Assembly (NCBI RefSeq): GCF_039536745.1
Contig: NZ_BAAAZE010000003.1
Location: forward strand, 1-64,000
Source of the DNA: Actimicrobium antarcticum
GTDB lineage: Bacteria; Pseudomonadota; Gammaproteobacteria; Burkholderiales; Burkholderiaceae_D
DNA length: 64,000 bases
Direction: 5' to 3'
The notes beneath the pieces were generated by a model. That model was not told the DNA's origin. It did not search any database and saw only the letters and a list, made by a program, of their open reading frames with translations. This document shows, piece after piece, positions 33,221 through 40,852 of the stretch; position 1 is the first letter of the stretch, and each line of letters opens with the position of its first letter. The position numbers and the translations under genes were made by a program.

Positions 33221-34560
33221 TGCAGAAAAAAGTATTCATCAAAACCTTCGGCTGTCAGATGAACGAGTACGACTCGGACAAGATGGCCGATGTACTCAAC
33301 GCGACCCACGGCATGGTGAAAACCGACACGCCCGAAGACGCCGACGTGATCCTGCTGAACACCTGTTCGGTGCGTGAAAAAGCTCAGGAAAAAGTCTTTT
33401 CCGACCTCGGTCGTATCCGCGAACTCAAGCTGCTCAAGCCGGACCTGGTCATCGGCGTCGGCGGCTGCGTGGCGTCGCAGGAAGGCGCTGCCATCATCAA
33501 GCGCGCGCCGTATGTCGATGTGGTCTTTGGCCCGCAAACACTGCACCGCTTGCCAGCCCTGATCGACGCACGCCGCAGTTCGGGCAAGGCGCAAGTCGAC
33601 ATCAGTTTTCCGGAAATCGAAAAATTCGACCACCTGCCACCGGCCCGGGTCGACGGCGCCACCGCGTTCGTGTCGATCATGGAAGGCTGCAGCAAATACT
33701 GCAGTTATTGCGTGGTGCCGTACACACGGGGCGAAGAAGTCTCGCGCCGCTTCGATGACGTGCTGGCCGAAGTGGCCGGACTGGCGGCGCAGGGCGTCAA
33801 GGAAATCACGCTGCTGGGCCAGAACGTCAATGCCTTTCGCGGCGTCATGGCCGATGGCGAGATCGCCGACTTTGCGCTGCTCATCGAGTACATCGCCGAG
33901 ATCGACGGTATCGAACGCATCCGCTTCGTCACCAGTCATCCGAAAGAATTCAGCCAGCGCCTCATCGACGCCTATGCCAAAGTACCGAAGCTGGTCGACC
34001 ATCTGTACCTGCCGGCGCAGCACGGCTCGGACCGTGTGCTGATGGCCATGAAGCGCGGCTACACCGCACTTGAATACAAGTCGATCATCCGCCGCCTGCG
34101 CGAAGTGCGGCCGAACATTGCGATCTCGTCGGATTTCATCGTCGGCTTTCCGGGCGAGACCGAAGCCGATTTCGCGGCGATGATGAAGTTGATCGACGAC
34201 ATCGGTTACGACAACAGTTTCAGCTTCATTTTCAGCCCGCGTCCCGGTACCCCGGCCGCCACGCTGGAGGATGACACGCCGTACGCCGTGAAGCTCGAAC
34301 GTCTGCAACGACTGCAGGCCGTCATCGATGCCAACACGCGGCGCTACAGCGACGCGATGGTTGGCCAGGTGTTCCGCGTGCTGGTCGAAGGCGCGTCCAA
34401 AAAGGATGCCAGCGAACTGCAGGGCCGCACCGAAAACAACCGGGTGGTCAATTTTGATGGTGGCCCGAACGGTGCGCGCCTGGTCGGGCAATTGATCGAC
34501 CTGACCATCACCCAGAGTTTCGGCTATTCGCTGCGCGGCGAAGTAGTCCTCCCACATTGA
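33220..34560 (+). CDS. miaB: tRNA-2-methylthio-N6-dimethylallyladenosine synthase
   Basis: 446 aa. UPF0004 domain at the start (FIKTFGCQMNEYDSDKMADV) with the three Cys of the auxiliary cluster. The radical-SAM motif is EGCSKYCSYCVVP (C157, C161, C164). A TRAM domain lies at the end (VLVEGASKKDASELQGRTEN). It adds the methylthio group to i6A37 of tRNAs reading UNN codons, using two 4Fe-4S clusters. First core gene of the conserved miaB-phoH-ybeY-corC-lnt series. Confidence 0.97.
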   Translation: MQKKVFIKTFGCQMNEYDSDKMADVLNATHGMVKTDTPEDADVILLNTCSVREKAQEKVFSDLGRIRELKLLKPDLVIGVGGCVASQEGAAIIKRAPYVDVVFGPQTLHRLPALIDARRSSGKAQVDISFPEIEKFDHLPPARVDGATAFVSIMEGCSKYCSYCVVPYTRGEEVSRRFDDVLAEVAGLAAQGVKEITLLGQNVNAFRGVMADGEIADFALLIEYIAEIDGIERIRFVTSHPKEFSQRLIDAYAKVPKLVDHLYLPAQHGSDRVLMAMKRGYTALEYKSIIRRLREVRPNIAISSDFIVGFPGETEADFAAMMKLIDDIGYDNSFSFIFSPRPGTPAATLEDDTPYAVKLERLQRLQAVIDANTRRYSDAMVGQVFRVLVEGASKKDASELQGRTENNRVVNFDGGPNGARLVGQLIDLTITQSFGYSLRGEVVLPH

Positions 34561-34570
34561 TTGGCGACTT

Positions 34571-35659
34571 TTGAAAACACGCTCCCCCGCTGAACCACTG
34601 TACTTCGTCCCCGAACCGCTCGACAACAAGCGGCTGGCCCATCTGTGCGGCCCGATGGATGAAAACCTGCGGCAGATTTCTGCTGCGCTCGACGTCACCA
34701 TCTTCCGGCGCGGCGAGCGCTTCATTGTTGGCGGCAGCAACGCCGAACGCGCCACCGCGCTGCTGGAAAAGTTCTACGCGATTGCCGACCAGGTCGTGTC
34801 GATCGAAGAAGTCCAGCTGGCACTGGTCGAGCAACGCGCCGGCATGGCGTATGCCGAAACGCCACCGGCCACGCTCAAGCCATTGCGTGGCGCCGCCAAA
34901 CGCAAGGCGGCCGAAGAATTCGAACTGCCCGCACCGACAGAACCGGACGGCCCGGTCCTGAAAACCCGGCGCCATGACTTGCGCGGCCGCACGCCGCACC
35001 AGCTGGAATACCTCAAAGCCATTCTCGACCATGACGTCACGTTTGGCGTCGGTCCGGCCGGCACCGGCAAAACCTACCTCGCGGTAGCCTGCGCGGTCGA
35101 TGCGCTGGAACGCGATGCGGTCAAGCGCATCGTACTCACGCGCCCGGCAGTCGAAGCCGGTGAGCGCCTGGGATTCCTGCCGGGCGACCTCGCGCAAAAA
35201 GTCGACCCGTACCTGCGCCCGCTGTACGACGCGCTGTACGACCTGCTCGGTTTTGACCGTACCCAAAAAATGTTCGAGAAGCAGGCCATCGAAATCGCGC
35301 CACTGGCCTACATGCGTGGCCGCACGCTGAATCATGCCTTCGTGATCCTCGACGAAGCGCAAAACACCACGCCGGAACAGATGAAGATGTTCCTCACGCG
35401 GATCGGTTTTGGCAGCAAGGCCGTCATCACCGGCGACATCACGCAGATCGATTTGCAGCGTAGCCAGAAGAGCGGTCTGATCGACGCGATCGATGTGCTC
35501 GATGACGTTCGCGGCATCGCCTTCACCCGATTCACCAGCGCCGACGTGGTCCGTCATCCACTGGTGGCACGCATCGTCGATGCCTATGAAGCCTCTGCAC
35601 TGGATGCAGAAGGACTTGGCCAGAAACCCGCAGCGAGCCGCCGTGTCACCAAAAAATAA
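34571..35659 (+). CDS. ybeZ: PhoH-like ATPase (YbeZ)
   Basis: 362 aa from a TTG at 34571. The start is supported by the conserved sequence YFVPEPLDNKRLAHLCGP beginning ten residues in; no ATG is available before it. Walker A GPAGTGKTYLA (about residues 160-170) and Walker B FVILDEAQNTTPEQMKMFL are clear. PhoH/YbeZ acts with the RNase YbeY in rRNA processing and is almost always its neighbour, as here. Overlaps the ybeY start by 17 bases. Confidence 0.94.
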   Translation: MKTRSPAEPLYFVPEPLDNKRLAHLCGPMDENLRQISAALDVTIFRRGERFIVGGSNAERATALLEKFYAIADQVVSIEEVQLALVEQRAGMAYAETPPATLKPLRGAAKRKAAEEFELPAPTEPDGPVLKTRRHDLRGRTPHQLEYLKAILDHDVTFGVGPAGTGKTYLAVACAVDALERDAVKRIVLTRPAVEAGERLGFLPGDLAQKVDPYLRPLYDALYDLLGFDRTQKMFEKQAIEIAPLAYMRGRTLNHAFVILDEAQNTTPEQMKMFLTRIGFGSKAVITGDITQIDLQRSQKSGLIDAIDVLDDVRGIAFTRFTSADVVRHPLVARIVDAYEASALDAEGLGQKPAASRRVTKK

Positions 35660-36104
35660 ACTCTCGCTGGCGGTGCAGTATCCCGATGCGCGCCTGGCCA
35701 CGCTGATCACCCGTCCTCTGCTGCGGCGCTGGGTGCAGGCAGCGCTGTTTGCGCCAGCCGAACTGACCATCCGTTTCGTCGATGCCGAGGAAGGCCGCAC
35801 CCTGAACCGGGAATATCGCAGCAAGGATTACGCGACCAATGTGTTGACGTTTGCCTACAGCGAAGACGAGTCGGAAGACGTCACCCGGGCTGACCTGATC
35901 CTGTGTACCGATGTGCTGGAGACCGAGGCTGCCGCGCAGGGCAAACCCTTGCTGGCCCATGCCGCGCATCTGGTGGTGCACGGGGTGATGCATGCGCAGG
36001 GGTATGACCATGAGACGGATGTCGAGGCGGATGAGATGGAGGCGCTGGAGATTGAGGTGCTGGGGAAGCTGGGGTTTGGGAATCCGTACCTCGAGCCGGT
36101 ATAG
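35643..36104 (+). CDS. ybeY: Endoribonuclease YbeY
   Basis: 153 aa from a GTG at 35643 (SPKNKLSLAVQYPDARL); an ATG at 35604 is in frame but lies further inside phoH. The zinc site is VVHGVMHAQGYDHE (H113, H117, H123), the signature of the family. It acts in 16S rRNA 3'-end maturation and ribosome quality control. Codon use near the end becomes G-rich, with many GAG/GTG codons. The usual next gene, corC, is 1.25 kb further on, beyond a repeat block. Confidence 0.95.
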   Translation: MSPKNKLSLAVQYPDARLATLITRPLLRRWVQAALFAPAELTIRFVDAEEGRTLNREYRSKDYATNVLTFAYSEDESEDVTRADLILCTDVLETEAAAQGKPLLAHAAHLVVHGVMHAQGYDHETDVEADEMEALEIEVLGKLGFGNPYLEPV

Positions 36105-36127
36105 GCTGTCCTTTCAAGGTGAGCCTT

Positions 36128-36170
36128 GGGCTGCGAACAAAACTCTGTTGGGCTGCGAACAAAACTCTGT
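36128..36170 (+). repeat. 22-bp direct repeat GGGCTGCGAACAAAACTCTG
   Basis: Two copies, at 36128 and 36150, immediately downstream of ybeY and leading into the next hairpin. Confidence 0.8.
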
Positions 36171-36193
36171 AGGTTGGGCTGCGAAGCCCAACG
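36170..36193 (+). repeat. TTGGGCTGCGAAGCCCAA hairpin
   Basis: GTAGGTTGGGCTGCGAAGCC, then CAACG. Perfect 8-bp stem; the same family recurs at 37016 and 37164. Confidence 0.75.
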
Positions 36194-36264
36194 TGCGTCA
36201 GGTTGCTTTGCGGGTCGACACTACGGGCGGGCTGCGGGCTGCGGGCTGCGGTAGCTAAAACGGC

Positions 36265-36945
36265 TTGCGCTCCGTGGAGCCAAGCCGGGTGCGGCCCGGC
36301 AGCCGCTCACTTTTTTGCTTCGCCAAATAAAGTAAGCAAAAAAAGGCGACCGCTAGACCGCTGCCCTGCGGGTTCCCAAATACCGTGCCCGGTCAGGGGG
36401 AGACCCGCAAACTCGCTGCGCTCAGACAGTGCGGGCCTCTTATCCCCTGCCCGGGCACGGTATTTGGCAGCGGCCTTTTATGCGGAATTCAAAGTCAAGA
36501 CCAAGCCCAGCCTTGGTATTTGAATGATGGTCGTGCTCGCTTTGCGCGAGGAGGACTGCTGGTAAAAGCTTTGTAGGTTTTGGTTTTGGTTTTGGTTTTG
36601 GTTTTGGTTTTGGTTTTGGTTTTGGTTTTGGTTTTGGTTTTGAATTTGATTTTGACGAGCTAGCGTTCTCGCGCAAAGCGAGCCTCGCCATCAATCAATT
36701 ACCAAGGCTGGGCTTGGTCTTGATCTTGAATTCCGCGTAAAAAGGCCGCTGCCAAAAACGGGGTACGGCAAGAGGATCAGAAGCCCGCACTGTCTGAGCG
36801 CAGCGAGTTTGCGGGCTTCCCTCTTGCCGTACCCGGTTTTTGGGAACCCGCAGGGCAGCGGTCTTGCGGTCGCCTTTTTCTTGGTTACTGCTTTTTGGCG
36901 AAGCAAAAAGAAGTGACCGGCTGCCGGGCCGCACCCGGCTTGGTC
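36265..36945. repeat. Large imperfect inverted repeat centred on a GGTTTT array
   Basis: The left arm (about 36265-36560) and right arm (about 36655-36945) are reverse complements at roughly 85% by eye. Shared blocks include CAAGCCGGGTGCGGCCCGGC, GCTGCCCTGCGGGTTCCCAA, CGCAAACTCGCTGCGCTCAG, ACCAAGCCCAGCCTTGGTA and CGCTTTGCGCGAG. Each arm is itself palindromic: the left has ACCGTGCCCGG opposite CCGGGCACGGT, and the right has a different pair (GGGTACGG / CCGTACCC) at the same place. Compensatory sequence differences suggest the fold is maintained. Confidence 0.88.
36576..36641 (+). repeat. (GGTTTT)11 hexanucleotide array
   Basis: Eleven exact GGTTTT units, 66 bp, at the centre of the large inverted repeat. 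The minus strand reads as alternating Lys-Pro. G-pairs every six bases could form a two-tetrad G-quadruplex on the plus strand; copy number may vary by slippage. Confidence 0.95.
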
Positions 36946-37195
36946 ATGACGGAGCACATAACATTTCAGTTACCGAAGGCCTCGACGCCGTGGTGACCCG
37001 CACCGCAACTTGACGCATGTTGGGCTTCGCAGCCCAACCTACGGACAGCGAAGCAAAAAGAAGTGACCGGCTGCCAGGCCGCCCCCGGCTTGGTCATGAC
37101 GGAGCACATAACATTTCAGTTACCGAAGGCCTCGACGCCGTGGCGACCCGCACCGCAACCTGACGTAGGTTGGGCTTCGCAGCCCAACCTACGGA
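36898..37195 (+). repeat. 149-bp tandem duplication with hairpin
   Basis: 36898-37046 and 37047-37195 align throughout: GCGAAGCAAAAAGAAGTGAC, GGTCATGACGGAGCACATAA, TACCGAAGGCCTCGACGCCG and the terminal GTTGGGCTTCGCAGCCCAAC hairpin. The first unit overlaps the outer end of the inverted repeat, so the duplication happened after that element was in place. Confidence 0.9.
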
Positions 37196-37358
37196 CGGTG
37201 GCCGGGTTGACAGGCTGCCGGCCGCCCCCGGCTTGGTCGCGACGACGGCAAAGCGGCCGCGGCCAAGACCGCAACCACACCAGAATGCCAAAAACCCGGT
37301 TCTTATGGTGTATCCTGATCCCCTTCAAAACCACACCGAACCCACGGCTCTCCGCCCA

Positions 37359-38243
37359 ATGCAAGATCACCCTACTGGCGCGAAACTCCCCGACGCCAAA
37401 CCGCATCGTTCGTTGTTCGAACGACTCACCGCCCTGATTTCACCCGAGCCGGAAAACCGCGCCGAGTTGCTCGAAATCCTGCAAGACGCCCATGAACGCA
37501 GCCTGATCGATGCCGATGCGCTATCGATGATCGAAGGCGTGTTTCAGGTGTCCGACCTGTCCGCCCGCGACATCATGATTCCGCGCTCGCAGATGGATAT
37601 GGTCGATATCGCGAAGCCGATCGAGGAATGGTTGCCGATGGTGCTGGATACCGCCCACTCGCGCTTCCCCGCGGTCGAGGGAGAACGCGACAAGGTGGTC
37701 GGGATCCTGCTGGCCAAAGACCTGCTGCGCTACTACGCAGAAGAATCGTTCGACGTGCGCCACATGCTGCGCCCGGCGATCTTCATTCCGGAATCGAAAC
37801 GCCTCAATGTCCTGCTGCGCGACTTTCGCGCCAACCGCAATCACATGGCCGTCGTGGTCGACGAATACGGCGGTGTCGCCGGCCTGATCACGATCGAAGA
37901 CGTGCTGGAGCAGATCGTTGGCGACATCGAAGACGAATACGATTTCGATGAAGAAGAAGACAACGTGCTGGCGATCAAGGATGGGCAGTTCGGCGCCAAA
38001 TGGCGGGTCAAGGCACTGACCGAAATTACCCAGTTCAATGAGGCGCTCGGCGTGAATCTCCCAGACGACGACGTCGACACCATCGGCGGACTGGTCGCCA
38101 ATCATCTGGCCCGCGTCCCGCACAAGGGCGATGTGTTCGATATCGACCAGTTGCGTTTCGAAGTCCTGCGTGCCGATGCCCGCCAGGTCCACGTGCTGCT
38201 GGTCGAAAAGCTGGGCGAGCCTGCGGCAGAGTCGGTTGCGTAA
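37359..38243 (+). CDS. corC: CorC/HlyC-family transporter-associated protein
   Basis: 294 aa from the ATG at 37359; a further in-frame ATG at 37305 is possible. Two CBS domains span about residues 65-190 (DLSARDIMIPRSQMDMVD, then VVVDEYGGVAGLITIEDVL). An acidic stretch (DEYDFDEEEDN) and the C-terminal CorC_HlyC domain (GGLVANHLARVPHKGD) follow. It is linked to Mg/Co efflux or membrane homeostasis. The next gene, lnt, overlaps its 3' end. Confidence 0.92.
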   Translation: MQDHPTGAKLPDAKPHRSLFERLTALISPEPENRAELLEILQDAHERSLIDADALSMIEGVFQVSDLSARDIMIPRSQMDMVDIAKPIEEWLPMVLDTAHSRFPAVEGERDKVVGILLAKDLLRYYAEESFDVRHMLRPAIFIPESKRLNVLLRDFRANRNHMAVVVDEYGGVAGLITIEDVLEQIVGDIEDEYDFDEEEDNVLAIKDGQFGAKWRVKALTEITQFNEALGVNLPDDDVDTIGGLVANHLARVPHKGDVFDIDQLRFEVLRADARQVHVLLVEKLGEPAAESVA

Positions 38244-39783
38244 TCGCGCTACCGGCAGTACGCCGGAGCGATTTGCCGTCCCGCTGGCGTTTTGCGCCGG
38301 CGCAGTGAACGTCCTGGCTTTCGCGCCATACGGCTTGTGGCCGCTGCAAATCCTTTCTTTGAGTGCGCTGTTCTGGCTGCTGATGCGTACCGATGGCGTG
38401 CGTCGCAGCGCGCTGTTGGGCTGGATGTATGGATTTGGCTGGCTGCTGTTCGGTACCTGCTGGCTGTATGTCAGCCTGCATGATTACGGCGCCCTGCCGG
38501 CACCGGTAACGGTGATTGCCGTGGCCGGACTGGCGCTGTTCCTGGCCGGACTGATGGCCGGCGCCACCGGACTGGCCGCCGCGCTGCGGCAACGCTGGGA
38601 CAGTGCCCCCCGGGTATTGCTACTGCTGTTACTGCCGGCTCTGTTCATGCTGGCCGAATGGACGCGGGCGTGGATATTTACCGGATTCCCGTGGCTTGCG
38701 GCTGGCTATGCCCACCAGAGCGGACCGCTGGCGGGCTTTGCGCCGGTCATTGGCGTGTACGGTATCGGCTTGCTCAGCGCAGTGATTGCCGGTGCACTGG
38801 TCCTGCTGCCGAGACACAAATGGCTGGCACTGTTGCCGGCCGTGCTATTTATTGGCGGCGCGGTCCTGCAGCAGATCAACTGGACTGCGCCCTTCGGCAA
38901 ACCGATCACGGTGCGTCTGCTGCAAGGCAACGTGCCGCAGGAAATGAAGTTCAACCCGGACCGCATACCCGACACGTTGATCAATTATTACGACCTGATC
39001 ACGGCCAAACCCGCCGACCTGATCGTGACACCCGAAACCGCCCTGCCACTGCTGGCAAACCAGTTGCCGCCAGATTATCTGCCGCGCCTGGGCACATTTG
39101 CGCGCAACACCGGCAGCCATTTGCTCGTCGGCGTACCGATCGCCGACAGTGCGCAGCATTACACCAACAGCGTGCTCGGCATCGGCAGCGGCGGCCTGGT
39201 GTCCTACCGCTACGACAAACATCATCTGGTGCCATTTGGCGAATTCATTCCGCTGGGTTTTCGCTGGTTCATCGACATGATGCAGATGCCGCTGGGCGAC
39301 TTTAGCCGTGGCGCGGTGCAACAGGTGCCAATGCCCGTCAAGGATCAGTGGGTCTTGCCGAACATCTGCTACGAAGATCTGTTTGGCGAAGAGATCGCCG
39401 ACCAGCTCAGCGGCAATGGCGCGCAAGCCACGCTGCTGCTCAATGTCTCGAACATTGCCTGGTTCGGCAACTCGATCGCGCTGCCGCAGCATCTGCAGAT
39501 CTCGCAAATGCGCTCGCTCGAAACTGGCCGGCCGATGCTGCGTGCCACCAATACGGGCGCGACCGCCGTGATCGACCAGAAGGGCCGCGTGCTGCACAGC
39601 CTGCAGCCACTCACCGCTGGCGTGCTGGACGCCTCGGTACAAGGTTATCGCGGTACCACGCCGTATATTTTGCTGGGCAACCGGCTGATCCTGGCGATTG
39701 CCGCCGCAATGCTGCTGCTGGCAGGCGTGCTTGGCCGCAAAAAGGTGGCCGGGCGCGTGCCCGGCTCACCCGAAAACCGCTAA
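38236..39783 (+). CDS. lnt: Apolipoprotein N-acyltransferase
   Basis: 515 aa from a TTG at 38236, overlapping the corC stop by 8 bases; no ATG or GTG is better placed, so the start is tentative. Six or so N-terminal helices are followed by the nitrilase domain. The catalytic triad is E267 (TPETALPLL), K328 (RYDKHHLVPFGEFIP) and C378 (NICYEDLFG), very close to the E. coli positions 267, 335 and 387. It transfers the third acyl chain to lipoproteins at the outer face of the inner membrane. Confidence 0.95.
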   Translation: MRNRATGSTPERFAVPLAFCAGAVNVLAFAPYGLWPLQILSLSALFWLLMRTDGVRRSALLGWMYGFGWLLFGTCWLYVSLHDYGALPAPVTVIAVAGLALFLAGLMAGATGLAAALRQRWDSAPRVLLLLLLPALFMLAEWTRAWIFTGFPWLAAGYAHQSGPLAGFAPVIGVYGIGLLSAVIAGALVLLPRHKWLALLPAVLFIGGAVLQQINWTAPFGKPITVRLLQGNVPQEMKFNPDRIPDTLINYYDLITAKPADLIVTPETALPLLANQLPPDYLPRLGTFARNTGSHLLVGVPIADSAQHYTNSVLGIGSGGLVSYRYDKHHLVPFGEFIPLGFRWFIDMMQMPLGDFSRGAVQQVPMPVKDQWVLPNICYEDLFGEEIADQLSGNGAQATLLLNVSNIAWFGNSIALPQHLQISQMRSLETGRPMLRATNTGATAVIDQKGRVLHSLQPLTAGVLDASVQGYRGTTPYILLGNRLILAIAAAMLLLAGVLGRKKVAGRVPGSPENR

Positions 39784-39855
39784 AATCCCTCTCTTTGCTG
39801 TGATCCTGTCGGGATCAGGCACGACAACCCCTACTTCCGCTGCGATCCGAACCAG

Positions 39856-40767
39856 ATGCTCACATTCCAACAAGTCATTCTCAAACTGCAAGAATACTGG
39901 GCTGCCCAGGGCTGTGCCTTGCTGCAACCGTACGACATGGAAGTCGGCGCCGGCACCTCGCATACCGCGACCTTCCTGCGCGCAATCGGCCCGGAGCCAT
40001 GGCGCGCTGCCTACGTGCAGCCTTCGCGCCGTCCGAAAGATGGTCGCTACGGTGAAAATCCGAACCGCATGCAGCACTATTACCAATACCAGGTAGTCCT
40101 GAAGCCCGCGCCGGAAAACATCCTGGAACTGTACCTCGGCTCGCTCGAAGCGCTCGGCCTGGATCTCAAGCAAAACGATGTGCGCTTCGTTGAAGATGAC
40201 TGGGAAAACCCGACGCTGGGCGCCTGGGGCCTGGGCTGGGAAGTCTGGCTCAATGGCATGGAAGTCACGCAATTCACGTATTTCCAGCAGGTCGGCGGGC
40301 TCGATTGCAAACCGGTGCTGGGTGAAATCACCTACGGCATCGAGCGCCTGGCGATGTATTTGCAAGGTGTGGAAAATGTCTATGACCTGGTCTGGACCGA
40401 ACGCAGCGACCACGGCGTGACACGCAACCTGACTTACGGCGACGTGTTCCACCAGAACGAAGTCGAGCAATCGACCTACAACTTCGAACACGCGAATACC
40501 GATTTCCTGTTTTCTCAATTCACCAGTTTCGAGTCCGAAGCCAAGCGCCTGATGGAGTTGTCGCTGACACTGCCGGCCTACGAAATGATCCTGAAGGCAG
40601 CGCACAGTTTCAACATGCTCGACGCCCGTGGCGCGATTTCGGTGACCGAACGCGCCGCCTATATCGGCCGTATCCGCACGCTGTCGCGCGCGGTCGCAGC
40701 GGCCTATCTGGCATCGCGTGAAAAACTCGGGTTCCCGATGTGCGGTGACCCGCGCCAGGTCGCCTGA
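39856..40767 (+). CDS. glyQ: Glycyl-tRNA synthetase alpha subunit
   Basis: 303 aa. Typical start LTFQQVILKLQEYWAAQGCA and class II motifs (EVGAGTSHTATFLRAIGPEP, EVWLNGMEVTQFTYFQQVGG). It activates glycine as part of the alpha2beta2 bacterial enzyme with GlyS, encoded 85 bases downstream. Two small hairpins occupy that gap (CAGGGTGATGCACACCCTG; GCTGCCGGCCGTCGGCAGC). Confidence 0.97.
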   Translation: MLTFQQVILKLQEYWAAQGCALLQPYDMEVGAGTSHTATFLRAIGPEPWRAAYVQPSRRPKDGRYGENPNRMQHYYQYQVVLKPAPENILELYLGSLEALGLDLKQNDVRFVEDDWENPTLGAWGLGWEVWLNGMEVTQFTYFQQVGGLDCKPVLGEITYGIERLAMYLQGVENVYDLVWTERSDHGVTRNLTYGDVFHQNEVEQSTYNFEHANTDFLFSQFTSFESEAKRLMELSLTLPAYEMILKAAHSFNMLDARGAISVTERAAYIGRIRTLSRAVAAAYLASREKLGFPMCGDPRQVA

Positions 40768-40852
40768 AACAGGGTGATGCACACCCTGGCCTCTCCCTTT
40801 TCACTATGTGCTGCCGGCCGTCGGCAGCCTGCTCCGGAATGACTGCTTAAAC

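Larger units (their letters stand above)
36105..37358. other. Gene-free repeat block inserted between ybeY and corC
   Basis: 1.25 kb made of a short direct repeat, a hairpin family, a large inverted repeat around a GGTTTT array and a 149-bp tandem duplication, each listed separately. Open frames exist (for example a Lys-Pro repeat on the minus strand through the array) but follow the repeats and have no ribosome-binding sites. Confidence 0.8.

Noticed and set aside
33214..34755. 513-codon minus-strand frame over miaB
   Set aside because: miaB has complete motifs on the plus strand; this is its shadow.
36440..36694. Minus-strand frame with Lys-Pro repeats
   Set aside because: The repeat is just the reading of the GGTTTT array; no start context, and it depends on an inverted repeat.
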